From a virus, in IMG/VR virus record IMGVR_UViG_3300025411_000075, positions 1 through 25,376 of that record: 25,376 nt of DNA; one strand, 5' to 3'. The position numbers and the translations under genes are program-made. Shown here piece by piece: positions 1 through 7,290 of the stretch; within the stretch, counting starts at the first letter, position 1, and each line of letters begins with the position of its first letter. The notes beneath the pieces are model-generated. The model worked only from the letters and a program-made list of their open reading frames with translations, was not told where the DNA came from and ran no database searches.

Positions 1-93
1 CCAGCCAGTAAACTAGCTGCAGCTGCAAAGAAACCCGGTACGATGGGTAAGCGGGCTAGACTGGCGGAAACCTTAAAAGGTTTAAAAAAGTGA
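1..93 (+). CDS. C-terminal end of a lysine-rich phage protein (5' partial)
   Basis: The first frame is open from the window edge to a TGA stop and encodes the last 30 residues of a protein. The tail is basic and alanine-rich (ends GKRARLAETLKGLKK). The next gene starts with GTG inside the stop codon (GTGA overlap), which is the junction style of the whole operon and supports this being a real gene end. The short basic tail resembles small lysine-rich proteins near head genes of aquatic phages, but no function can be read from it. The start lies outside the window. Confidence 0.7.
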   Translation, partial: PASKLAAAAKKPGTMGKRARLAETLKGLKK

Positions 94-329
94 TTAAGCG
101 CATACAAAACTTTATTAAGTGGGCGATTAGTAGATTTGGTCCTGCTACTGACAAGGAAATAGATTTTTGGCCATTTCCTGCAGAACCACGTCCATCTCAA
201 GTTCAAATTACTCCACCGTTTGAGCCTAAGCCACGTCCACAAGTAAAGAAAGCAACCACTCGTAAGCCAAAAGCTCCAGTAAAAACTGTTGCCAAAAAGA
301 AAACTAAAGTTGTTAAAAAGGCTAAGTAA
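90..329 (+). CDS. Small Lys/Pro-rich protein, unknown function
   Basis: A 79-residue protein with a GTG start overlapping the preceding stop by four bases. Residues 1-20 could form an amphipathic helix (IQNFIKWAISRF). The middle (28-52) is proline-rich, and the last 30 residues are a lysine, alanine and threonine tail with repeated K-x-x-K spacing. Such tails bind nucleic acid non-specifically, so a role in head DNA packing or connector assembly is possible, but this is inference from composition. I do not recognise the family. The stop overlaps the next start (TAATG), so it is translationally linked to the connector gene. Confidence 0.75.
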   Translation: MIKRIQNFIKWAISRFGPATDKEIDFWPFPAEPRPSQVQITPPFEPKPRPQVKKATTRKPKAPVKTVAKKKTKVVKKAK

Positions 330-1282
330 TGGCTACATCCGGAACCGCATCGTTTAATTTAGACATGGGCGATCTCATTGAGGAAGCCTTTGAGCGTTGC
401 GGTACGCAATCCCGTTCTGGTTACGACTTTAGAACGGCTGCTCGTAGCGTTAATATGCTTACTATTGAGTGGGCTAACCGTGGAATCAACTTATGGACTA
501 TTGAGCAAGGTCAGATTCCTATCAACATTAACGGCGGGCAGATTAGCTATCCAATTCCTGTAGATACGATTGACCTATACGACCACGTTATTCGTCAGGG
601 TACTGGTCAAAACCAAGTGGATATCAATATTACCCGCATCTCTGCTGATGATTACTTAGATCTTCCTACTAAGAACGCTCAAGGACGTCCTATTCAAGTG
701 TGGATTGATCGTCAATCTGGAAACGTTGACGCATCTCCAGTAACAACTTTGGCTAGCGGATACCCTATTGGCGCTACAGATACCACTATCTATGTAACCT
801 CTACAGCTAATATGCGTAGTCAAGGCTACATCAATATTGACGGTGAAACCATTCTGTACCAAAACCTAGGAACCGCAGCAGCCGGTAATGCTAACCAGTT
901 GCTTAACTGCTACCGTGGCATGAATAACACAACTGCTGCATCGCATACAGCAGGATCTTTGGTATACAACAATTACTTGCCTAATATCAATATCTGGCCT
1001 ACTGGCGTATCTGGCACTCAATACACGTTCATTTACTACCGTATGCGCCGTATACAGGACTCAGGAACCGGTATCAATACCGAGGATATCCCATTCCGGT
1101 TTATCCCTGCTATGGCCTCTGGATTGGCTTATTACCTATCCATGAAGTTACCTAATATTGATATGAATCGAGTACCAATGTTAAAGGCTGATTATGAGCA
1201 ACAGTTCCAATTAGCTGCTGATGAAGACCGTGAAAAGGCATCCCTACGGTTTGTGCCCCGTAATTTGTTCTATTCTAGGTAA
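329..1282 (+). CDS. Head-tail connector / tail accessory protein, P22 gp4-like
   Basis: A 317-residue protein. The N-terminus (residues 10-60, with DLIEEAFERCG, AARSVNMLTIEWANRGINLWT) is helical and matches the style of the gp4-like adaptor family that sits below the portal in short-tailed phages and seals packaged DNA. The C-terminus (about 240-317) carries the other conserved helical part (FRFIPAMASGLAYYLSMKLP). Residues about 140-215 form a beta-rich inserted domain with a G-Y-I-N-I-D-G-E motif that breaks the helical fold and resembles decoration domains found in unrelated phage proteins. The TAATG start is coupled to the upstream gene. Coding status is near certain; the gp4-like role is family recollection plus context. 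Confidence 0.8.
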   Translation: MATSGTASFNLDMGDLIEEAFERCGTQSRSGYDFRTAARSVNMLTIEWANRGINLWTIEQGQIPININGGQISYPIPVDTIDLYDHVIRQGTGQNQVDINITRISADDYLDLPTKNAQGRPIQVWIDRQSGNVDASPVTTLASGYPIGATDTTIYVTSTANMRSQGYINIDGETILYQNLGTAAAGNANQLLNCYRGMNNTTAASHTAGSLVYNNYLPNINIWPTGVSGTQYTFIYYRMRRIQDSGTGINTEDIPFRFIPAMASGLAYYLSMKLPNIDMNRVPMLKADYEQQFQLAADEDREKASLRFVPRNLFYSR

Positions 1283-1284
1283 TT

Positions 1285-1716
1285 ATGACCGCATCTAAGT
1301 ATGCTTCTGGTAAGCACTCGATAGCCGAATGTGACCGGTGCGGACAGCGGTATAAGTTGCATCAGTTAAAAATTGAGATTATTAAGACAAAACCTTTTAA
1401 TATTAGGGTTTGTCCAACTTGCTGGGATCCAGATCAGCCACAGTTACAACTAGGTTTGTATCCTGTTAATGACCCGCAAGGAGTTAGGGATCCAAGGCCG
1501 GATGTCAGCTATTATTCATCTGGAAGCACGGGATTGTATGTCAATCCTAATGCTAGCAATAGTGTAAATAATGCCGGATATCCTAGTGACGGTAGCAGAC
1601 AGACTCAATGGGGCTGGAATCCAGTGGGTGGTCCAAGAAGTTTTGCGGATGCATTTAGTCCCAATGATTTGAATTTAGCGATTAAAATAGGCACAGTAAC
1701 TGTAGTAACAACATAA
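1285..1716 (+). CDS. Zinc-ribbon-like conserved phage protein
   Basis: A 143-residue protein. Two Cys pairs, C16-x-x-C19 and C43-x-x-C46, are spaced as a zinc ribbon. They are followed by a conserved-looking WDPDQPQLQLGLYPVNDPQG stretch and then a low-complexity Ser/Asn/Gly-rich C-terminus (about 75-143). Similar small proteins lie between connector genes in aquatic phage genomes. Their function is unknown; a structural or assembly role fits the position better than catalysis. The start lies two bases after the previous stop, with an AGGT just upstream. Metal binding is inferred only from the Cys pattern. Confidence 0.8.
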   Translation: MTASKYASGKHSIAECDRCGQRYKLHQLKIEIIKTKPFNIRVCPTCWDPDQPQLQLGLYPVNDPQGVRDPRPDVSYYSSGSTGLYVNPNASNSVNNAGYPSDGSRQTQWGWNPVGGPRSFADAFSPNDLNLAIKIGTVTVVTT

Positions 1717-1720
1717 GGAG
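1715..1720 (+). promoter_or_regulatory. Strong ribosome binding site (AAGGAG)
   Basis: A consensus Shine-Dalgarno overlapping the stop of the zinc-ribbon gene and seven bases before the ATG at 1728. It is one of the strongest in the window and fits high expression of the small basic protein that follows. Confidence 0.75.
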
Positions 1721-1727
1721 CAGTAAA

Positions 1728-1943
1728 ATGGCAAAAATGGAAAGCATGAAAGAAGATATCAAGCAAGATAAAGCTATTGTTAAAAAAGCTTTTAAAATGC
1801 ATGATGCTCAAGAACACAAGGGCGGCAAAGGCACTAACCTTTCCAAGCTCAAAAAAGGCGGCGTAACTGGTAAAGAAATGAAAGCTGTGGGTCGTAATAT
1901 GGCTCGTGCTATGAACCAGAAGTCTAGCTCAAGAGGTCGTTAA
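1728..1943 (+). CDS. Small basic protein, unknown function
   Basis: A 71-residue lysine-rich protein. The N-terminal half is a charged helix (MESMKEDIKQDKAIVKKAF). It is followed by a Gly/Lys hinge and a conserved-looking block, KGGVTGKEMKAVGRNMARAM, with a Ser/Arg tail. It has a strong ribosome binding site. The family recurs next to connector genes in aquatic phages, but no function is established to my knowledge. Size and charge fit a minor virion or DNA-associated protein. An Arg/Lys-rich end makes nucleic acid contact plausible, but that is inference. Confidence 0.8.
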   Translation: MAKMESMKEDIKQDKAIVKKAFKMHDAQEHKGGKGTNLSKLKKGGVTGKEMKAVGRNMARAMNQKSSSRGR

Positions 1944-1944
1944 T

Positions 1945-2265
1945 ATGGCAACCCAAATTAAACCTACAAAAAAGAACAGCTCGCCTATGCGTACTGGTCA
2001 TGCAAAAGATAATAAATCCGCTGAAGATTACGCTAAACCACACAAAATGTCTGGAAAAGCTATTGGAACATCAGATGTTGATTTAGGTGTTGGCTATGCA
2101 ACTGACCCAAATACCATGAAAGCAAATGAAGTAACTCCGGGCGGTATGCCAGCTATGCGTGTATCTATTGGTAACAATACTCGTGGTCCTAAGACTGATG
2201 GTATTGAAATGCGTGGTGCTGGGGCTGCAACTAAAGGTCGTATGTCTAGAGGTCCAATGGCATAA
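1945..2265 (+). CDS. Small Gly/Met/Lys-rich conserved protein
   Basis: A 106-residue protein that is polar and probably poorly ordered. It has a basic N-terminus, a central VGYATDPNTMKANEVTPGGM segment, and a C-terminus with GIEMRGAGAATKGRMSRGPMA. That final Arg/Gly/Met motif is a signature of a small family seen in the same place in related phage genomes; its function is unknown. The start is one base after the preceding stop, and the stop shares an A with the ATG of the next connector gene. A pair of small basic proteins between two connectors suggests an assembly or internal head role. Confidence 0.78.
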   Translation: MATQIKPTKKNSSPMRTGHAKDNKSAEDYAKPHKMSGKAIGTSDVDLGVGYATDPNTMKANEVTPGGMPAMRVSIGNNTRGPKTDGIEMRGAGAATKGRMSRGPMA

Positions 2266-3224
2266 TGAATTACGAAACGTTATATAACACGATTCAAGCT
2301 TACGCCGAGAACACTGAACAGCTGTTCGTGGCTAATATCCCCACGTTTGTTGAGGAAGCTGAAACTCGTATATATAACTCCGTAAACGTACCGTCATTAC
2401 GTAAAAATGTAACCGGTACTATGACCGCAGGAAACCAATACATTTCTTTGCCTATGGACTGGTTGGCTAACTATTCTGTGGCTGTGATTGACCCAACTAC
2501 AGGCATGTATAACTATCTTATTAACAAAGATGTTAACTTCTTGCGTCAGGCTTATCCTTTTGCTACTAGTAACGGAACCACCTATCAAGGTACTCCGGGC
2601 GGCACTCCTAAGTACTATGCGCTATTTGGTTCGCAATACAGCAATATTAACGAAATGACGTTGATGGTAGCTCCTACGCCAGACCAATCCTATCCAGTAG
2701 AGATGCACTATTACTACTACCCACCTACCATTGTGCAAGGTCAAATTAGTGGTTCATCTATTTCTAATGCAGGATCGCTATATACCAACGGTGTATACCA
2801 AAACGTTCCATTAACAGGAGGCTCAGGAGCCAATGCTACAGCAGATATCGTTATTACTGGTGGCGCAATTACTTCTTGTAATATTACTTTCGGTGGGAAT
2901 TTCTATGTTGTAGGAGACATTTTGTCTTGCTCTTCTTTAGGACCTACCGGTTCTGGATTTACAGTTACTGTATCTACGGTATCTAATGCATCTGGCACAA
3001 GCTGGCTTGGCGATAACTACGACCCCGTTCTTTTCTATGGCGCTATGCGTGAAGCTATGCTGTTTATGAAGCAAGAGCAGGACTTAGTGGCATACTACGA
3101 GCAAAAATATAATGAGGCTTTGTTAGAGTTTAGACGCTTCTGTGACGGTCTTGATCGTGGTGATGCTTACAGGGACGGTCAGACCAAGCTTAATATTAAT
3201 CTTAAAGGTAATGTGGTCTCATGA
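2265..3224 (+). CDS. Second head-tail connector / tail-tube-like structural protein
   Basis: A 319-residue protein. The N-terminus (MNYETLYNTIQAYAENTE, FVEEAETRIYNSVNVPSLRK) is the hallmark of a widespread aquatic-phage structural family that acts as an adaptor or gatekeeper-type component beneath the portal. The last 70 residues (YDPVLFYGAMREAMLFMKQE, YYEQKYNEALLEFRRF) are helical and belong to the same core. Residues about 157-246 are a Gly/Ser/Thr-rich beta insertion (NVPLTGGSGANAT, YVVGDILS) that separates the two conserved halves. Such insertions probably decorate the particle surface. The start is a TAATG junction, and the end overlaps the next gene by four bases. Confidence 0.8.
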   Translation: MNYETLYNTIQAYAENTEQLFVANIPTFVEEAETRIYNSVNVPSLRKNVTGTMTAGNQYISLPMDWLANYSVAVIDPTTGMYNYLINKDVNFLRQAYPFATSNGTTYQGTPGGTPKYYALFGSQYSNINEMTLMVAPTPDQSYPVEMHYYYYPPTIVQGQISGSSISNAGSLYTNGVYQNVPLTGGSGANATADIVITGGAITSCNITFGGNFYVVGDILSCSSLGPTGSGFTVTVSTVSNASGTSWLGDNYDPVLFYGAMREAMLFMKQEQDLVAYYEQKYNEALLEFRRFCDGLDRGDAYRDGQTKLNINLKGNVVS

Positions 3225-3676
3225 TTACCCAGACTTCCTGCACAATTTTTCAGCAGAATTTGCTAAACGGTAATGAAAACTTTACCACCGGGACTTATAA
3301 AATAGCCCTGTACAATGCGTTGGCAAACCTAGGGCAGCAGACTACGGCTTACACAACCACTAATGAAGTAGTAGGAACCGGCTATACAGCTGGGGGCAAA
3401 GTATTGACTATCTCCGTACCACCTACCCAAAATAACCAGTACAACGTCACTTACGTGTCTTTCCAAAACGCAGTTTGGAACCCAGCGTCCTTTACCGCTA
3501 GGGGGGCATTAGTATACAATGCTACTACTGGAGCAGCATGTTTTGTATTAAATTTTGGGTCGGACAAGACCTGTACTACTAGCTTTACCGTGCAATTTCC
3601 AACGGCGAGTTATTCGTCCGCAATTTTAACCCTTGGTACTACCACTAGTAGTATTAACTATAGCAGTCCAGATTAG
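3221..3676 (+). CDS. Conserved beta-rich virion protein
   Basis: A 151-residue protein with no signal peptide. The pattern TTGTYKIALYNALANLG, TTAYTTTNEVVGTGYTAGG, ARGALVYNA and LNFGSDKTCTTSFTVQFP matches a family found beside tail or head genes in many phages. It is predicted all-beta and annotated only as a structural protein. The start overlaps the upstream connector stop (ATGA). The role is uncertain: head decoration, tail-tip or fibre-base protein are all possible. Confidence 0.78.
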   Translation: MITQTSCTIFQQNLLNGNENFTTGTYKIALYNALANLGQQTTAYTTTNEVVGTGYTAGGKVLTISVPPTQNNQYNVTYVSFQNAVWNPASFTARGALVYNATTGAACFVLNFGSDKTCTTSFTVQFPTASYSSAILTLGTTTSSINYSSPD

Positions 3677-3679
3677 GAG
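3675..3679 (+). promoter_or_regulatory. Ribosome binding site (AGGAG)
   Basis: AGGAG overlaps the TAG stop of the preceding gene and sits five bases before the ATG at 3685. It supports that start for the 197-residue structural protein. Confidence 0.65.
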
Positions 3680-3684
3680 TATTT

Positions 3685-4278
3685 ATGAGTGATGAGATTA
3701 CAAAAATTGGTGACAGCGTTGGAGCTAGTGCTGCTTTTGGCGGTGCTTCAGCTGATAATTTTGGTTTAGAAGGTGTCTACACATTTACTTGTTTTGATGC
3801 TAACGGCGTTGAGAAGTGGTCTGACACTATTGAAAACTTGACTACTAACGTAGGTCGCCAAAGTTTATTAAACTCTTATTTTGCTAATACAGGCGGTGGT
3901 ACTGTTGTTATGGGTTTAGGTGGCGCTAACGGTTCTGCTACGTTTACTCCAGCTTATTCAGATACTCAGTCTTCACATCCGGGCTGGTATGAAGTTGGTA
4001 ACGCTAATGCCCCTACTTATTCTGGCACTCGTAAGACTCCATCATTTTCTTCAGCGACATCTGCTAACCCATCTGTATTGACTACATCCGCAGCTGTTAC
4101 TTTTTCAATGACTAGCTCTGGTACTGTTTATGGTGCTTTTATTAATATCGGCGGCTCTACTGCAATTGACAATACCACAGGTGTTTTGTTTAGTATTGGT
4201 GCATTTACTGCTGGCTCCAAAACAGTAACTTCTGGCGATACCATTAACGTAACCTACACACTCAGCGCAGCTGGCTAA
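3685..4278 (+). CDS. Conserved beta-rich virion protein, second family
   Basis: A 197-residue protein. A short acidic/Ala-rich lead-in is followed by GVYTFTCFDANGVEKW and DTIENLTTNVGRQSLLNSYF, then Ser/Thr/Gly-rich beta strands with HPGWYEVG, APTYSGTRKT and VYGAFINIGG. These blocks mark a recurrent phage structural family that commonly travels with the preceding gene. No enzymatic motif is seen. A tail-proximal or decoration role is inferred from composition and position. It ends in a TAA-TAG double stop before the first fibre gene. Confidence 0.78.
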   Translation: MSDEITKIGDSVGASAAFGGASADNFGLEGVYTFTCFDANGVEKWSDTIENLTTNVGRQSLLNSYFANTGGGTVVMGLGGANGSATFTPAYSDTQSSHPGWYEVGNANAPTYSGTRKTPSFSSATSANPSVLTTSAAVTFSMTSSGTVYGAFINIGGSTAIDNTTGVLFSIGAFTAGSKTVTSGDTINVTYTLSAAG

Positions 4279-4290
4279 TAGGGGGCTAAC

Positions 4291-5100
4291 ATGGCGTTAG
4301 TCTTAGCAGATCGTGTACAAGAAACTACGACCACTACTGGTACGGGTTCTGTTACGCTGGGTGGAGCGGTCACTGGGTATCAAAGTTTTGCCGTCATCGG
4401 AAACGGTAACACAACCTTCTACACCATCGCAGACCAAGGCGGTGCAAATTGGGAGGTTGGTATTGGCACGTACTCAACTACCGGTTCTACTCTTGCTCGT
4501 ACTACTGTACTCGCTTCTTCTAATAGCGGTAGTTTGGTTTCTTTTACTACAGGTTCCAAAACTGTCTTTGTTACTTACCCAGCTGAAAAGTCTATAAACT
4601 ATGATGCCAATGGTGTAGCAACTATTGGTTCTGCAATTAACTATACAGATACAGGCATCATTGCTTCGTTTGCTAATGCAACGGCTGGCTATAACCAAGT
4701 CATTCTACAAAACACCAGCTCTGCAACTAACGCTTCAACCAACTTTAACGTATCAAATAACAACGGCACGGCAAACACTAACTTTGGTGAGTTTGGTATT
4801 AACTCTGGCGGCTTTACTGGTACTGGAGCTTTTAGCGCTGCTGGAAACGTTTACTTAGCCGCTGCTTCTACAGATTTAGCAATCGGTACTTACGGTTCTA
4901 ATGCTATACACCTTGTTACTAACTCACAGACTACAGATGCAGTTACAATCAATAACAACAACGCTGTAGCATTTAATGGTTTATATGGTAGTGCTGGTCA
5001 AATATTAACTTCTAGCGGCTCTACCGCAGCTCCTATATGGGCAACAAATTCAGCAGCTTCTGTAGACCAAGCGTACTTCTTATCCTTTATGATGGGCTAA
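4291..5100 (+). CDS. Tail fibre protein with conserved N-terminal attachment module
   Basis: A 269-residue protein. Residues 1-100 form a conserved fibre module (RVQETTTTTGTGSVTLGGAV, NGNTTFYTIADQGGANWEVG, LARTTVLASSNSG, TVFVTYPAEKS). It occurs at the start of many phage fibres and probably docks to the tail. The middle is Asn/Ser/Thr/Gly-rich, as in trimeric beta-helical shafts. The end carries a GQILTSSGSTAAPIWAT motif that also occurs in variant form in the fibre starting at 5430. A G-rich AGGGGG lies just upstream of the start. It probably contributes to host attachment. First gene of the fibre array. Confidence 0.82.
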   Translation: MALVLADRVQETTTTTGTGSVTLGGAVTGYQSFAVIGNGNTTFYTIADQGGANWEVGIGTYSTTGSTLARTTVLASSNSGSLVSFTTGSKTVFVTYPAEKSINYDANGVATIGSAINYTDTGIIASFANATAGYNQVILQNTSSATNASTNFNVSNNNGTANTNFGEFGINSGGFTGTGAFSAAGNVYLAAASTDLAIGTYGSNAIHLVTNSQTTDAVTINNNNAVAFNGLYGSAGQILTSSGSTAAPIWATNSAASVDQAYFLSFMMG

Positions 5101-5101
5101 C

Positions 5102-5428
5102 ATGGCAACTTATTCAAACACTTCGTATGCGTATAAAAACGTACCAACTACTGGTTCAGCAGTCATTACTACTATTGCTTCAGGAACTGTAGCCGTATCT
5201 AGTTTAATTTTGTCTAACACCAGCGCAGCGCCAATTACAGTTAGCGCCTACATTACCCGTAGTTCAGTGAACTACTATTTGGTTTATCAAGCTACTGTAC
5301 CTGTTGGGGGCTCTTTGGAAGTCATACAAGGCAATAGGGTTGTACTGATAACGGGCGATTCGCTTTATGTTTTAGCCAGTGCAGCCACATCCTGTGATTG
5401 TTGGGTTTCAGCTCTAACGGCGGTCTAA
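5102..5428 (+). CDS. Small beta-sandwich tail-associated protein
   Basis: A 108-residue protein with alternating hydrophobic strands (VAVSSLILSNTSAAPITVSA, YYLVYQATVPVGGSLEVI, NRVVLITGDSLYVLASAA). This is a recognisable small all-beta phage family in which a strand-rich domain ends in a GDxLxVxA motif. Function is not established; the position between two fibre genes suggests a fibre-base or tail-tip component. It starts one base after the preceding stop and ends one base before the next start. Low complexity is limited, so coding is secure. Confidence 0.78.
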   Translation: MATYSNTSYAYKNVPTTGSAVITTIASGTVAVSSLILSNTSAAPITVSAYITRSSVNYYLVYQATVPVGGSLEVIQGNRVVLITGDSLYVLASAATSCDCWVSALTAV

Positions 5429-5429
5429 T

Positions 5430-6473
5430 ATGGCATTTATTGGTAATACAGTCCAGACCCAAGGTTTTACCCCCGCTATTGATTACTTTAGCGGTAATGG
5501 CTCAACTGTAACTTTTACTTTATCTCGCCCAGTAGCTTCTGTTACGCAGATGATTGTTGCCGTTGATAACGTCATCCAAAACCCAAGTACGGCCTATTCA
5601 GTTAGTGGATCATCAATTACTTTTACATCTGCCCCACTAGCTGGCTCAAACAATATCTGGGTTGAGTACACAAGTTTAATTACTACTTACGCAGCTCTGT
5701 CTCAAAGCCCATCTGTTGTTGGTGATATTACAGCTTCTGGCGGTTACTTAGCCGTTGGTTCTTTTGGTGCTTCATTTGTTGACGGAACTATTGTTGATTA
5801 TGTAACAGGCAATGGGCGTATTACTGCTGGTGCAGCAGATGGCATTACACTTTATAACGGCGGTACTTCTGCTCGTACAAGTCTTTTAGCTTTAAATGCA
5901 AACGGTGCTTTAGGTGTAGGTACAAGTCCTTCTTATGGTACTTCTGGGCAAGTTCTTCAATCTACTGGTACAAGCACACCTCCAACATGGGTAACCCCTT
6001 CCAGTGGCGCAGTAGTTCAAGTTAAATCAACAACGCTTACTACTTTATTTTCAACAACGTCAACTTCTTATACAGCAATTACTGGTTTGTCTGTTTCTAT
6101 TACGCCAACTTCCGCATCTAATAAAATATGGGTAACTGCTAATATTGTTTGTGGAAATTCTGTTGCTACTGTTTTTCAGCCTGTTGCTTTATATAGAAAT
6201 GGTTCAATTTTGACTGGTGCAGTTGGTACTGCGTCAGGTTCTAGAACTCAAGCAACCACAGGTGCTGGTCGTGTAAACGATGTAAGCGATACTTATAATC
6301 TTGTAATAAATTATTTAGATAGCCCAGCAACTACTAGTGCAACTACCTATCAACCATATATTTCCAATAATAACGGTTCAACTGCTAACGTAAACGCAAA
6401 CGGTTTAAATGCAAACAACGCTGCAACTGGAACTTATATTTCTACCATCACAGTTATGGAAGTTACACCATGA
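5430..6473 (+). CDS. Tail fibre: T7-fibre-like N-module plus jelly-roll-like tip
   Basis: A 347-residue protein. Residues about 18-85 form a module common at fibre N-termini (YFSGNGSTVTFTLSRPV, IVAVDNVIQNPSTAYSV, ITFTSAPLAG). Residues about 100-190 are a shaft with GRITAGAADGITLYNGG and a GQVLQSTGTSTPPTWVT motif. Residues about 194-347 form a beta-rich tip (TSTSYTAITGLSVSITPTSA, YLDSPATTSATTYQPYI, ending ISTITVMEV). The same tip design is in the gene at 6733, and the N-module recurs in the gene at 7291. The likely role is receptor binding. The stop overlaps the next start (ATGA). Confidence 0.82.
   Translation: MAFIGNTVQTQGFTPAIDYFSGNGSTVTFTLSRPVASVTQMIVAVDNVIQNPSTAYSVSGSSITFTSAPLAGSNNIWVEYTSLITTYAALSQSPSVVGDITASGGYLAVGSFGASFVDGTIVDYVTGNGRITAGAADGITLYNGGTSARTSLLALNANGALGVGTSPSYGTSGQVLQSTGTSTPPTWVTPSSGAVVQVKSTTLTTLFSTTSTSYTAITGLSVSITPTSASNKIWVTANIVCGNSVATVFQPVALYRNGSILTGAVGTASGSRTQATTGAGRVNDVSDTYNLVINYLDSPATTSATTYQPYISNNNGSTANVNANGLNANNAATGTYISTITVMEVTP
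6312..6334 (+). repeat. 23-base identity shared by two fibre tip domains (copy 1)
   Basis: An identical 23-base string occurs again at 7162-7184. In both genes it encodes the YLDSPATT part of the tip domain. The flanking DNA has diverged, so this is the best conserved core of a duplicated domain. Confidence 0.8.
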
Positions 6474-6730
6474 GCCATAAAGCAATTTATGCACTTTATC
6501 CACAAGTTGTTACTATCTCAGATGAAGCTGGTGCTTTTGACAAAGATGGTAATTTAGTAGAAATTGACTTAGATGCTGTACAAGCATGGAGTGACCCAGA
6601 AGCTTATAAGTACCAACGCCATGTAGAATATCCATCTATTAAAGACCAGCTTGATACCCTTTACCATGAAGGCTATGATGGTTGGAAAGCACAAATTAAA
6701 GCAGTAAAAGATAAGTATCCAAAGGCATAA
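6470..6730 (+). CDS. Small fibre-associated protein, XkdW/tail-assembly-like
   Basis: An 86-residue soluble, acidic protein. The C-terminal half has a very recognisable pattern, EYPSIKDQLDTLYHEGYDGW followed by KAQIKAVKDKYPKA. This recurs in small phage proteins encoded next to fibres (similar in style to the XkdW-type family). Such genes are thought to be fibre-assembly helpers or accessory tail proteins. The four-base overlap with the upstream fibre stop implies coupled translation with that fibre. The chaperone role is inferred from neighbourhood; coding is secure. Confidence 0.78.
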   Translation: MSHKAIYALYPQVVTISDEAGAFDKDGNLVEIDLDAVQAWSDPEAYKYQRHVEYPSIKDQLDTLYHEGYDGWKAQIKAVKDKYPKA

Positions 6731-6732
6731 TA

Positions 6733-7290
6733 ATGGCTATCTCCACGATAAACCAAAATGGCTTAAACGCTCCGTTGACGCTGACTGCACCTAATTTAGG
6801 TACACCATCAGCTATTAACTTAACGAATGCTACGGCTTTACCAGCTAGTGCTATGCCCGCTGGAAGTATTATTCAGCTTGTTTATGGTACTGGTAATACG
6901 TCTACTACTTACTCTTCTACATCTTACGCAACTACAGGTATAGCTGCAACAATTACACCTCAATTTTCCAACAGCAAAATATATATAACAACTTCTATAC
7001 CTCTAGCTGTAAGTGGATCGGGAGCATATGGAGCAGGGCTAGCAATTTATCGTGGTGGTTCGGCTATTTTTACAGATACAAATGCTTACGATGAAGGCTA
7101 TTCTTCTACAAACCCGTCCACTTCCAATAACGTATTTAGATGGGGCAGGTCACATTTACAATATTTAGATAGCCCAGCAACTACAGGAAGCACTACATAT
7201 ACTATTTATTGTGCAGCGTATACAAATACTATTGTTACTTGTATTGGTGGAGCAGTTGGAATGATTACTTTAATGGAAGTAAAACAATAA
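6733..7290 (+). CDS. Short tail fibre with jelly-roll-like tip domain
   Basis: A 185-residue protein. Residues 1-40 are a short fibre lead (ISTINQNGLNAPLTLTAPNL, with LGTPSAINLTNATALPA typical of shafts). The rest is a tip domain (GSIIQLVYG, STSYATTGIAATITPQFSNS, YLDSPATTGSTTYTIYC, GMITLMEVKQ). The tip parallels that of the 5430 fibre but the N-terminus differs, so one tip sits on two stems. The shortness suggests it attaches to, or alternates with, another fibre. Receptor binding is inferred. It starts two bases after the partner gene. Confidence 0.8.
   Translation: MAISTINQNGLNAPLTLTAPNLGTPSAINLTNATALPASAMPAGSIIQLVYGTGNTSTTYSSTSYATTGIAATITPQFSNSKIYITTSIPLAVSGSGAYGAGLAIYRGGSAIFTDTNAYDEGYSSTNPSTSNNVFRWGRSHLQYLDSPATTGSTTYTIYCAAYTNTIVTCIGGAVGMITLMEVKQ
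7162..7184 (+). repeat. 23-base identity shared by two fibre tip domains (copy 2)
   Basis: Second copy of the string at 6312-6334, in the same reading frame of a homologous tip domain, 850 bases downstream. Confidence 0.8.

Noticed and set aside
4313-4858. Leu/Val-rich + strand frames overlapping the first fibre gene
   Set aside because: Their composition is produced by Thr/Ser/Gly codons read out of frame, and the real frame shows a conserved fibre module.
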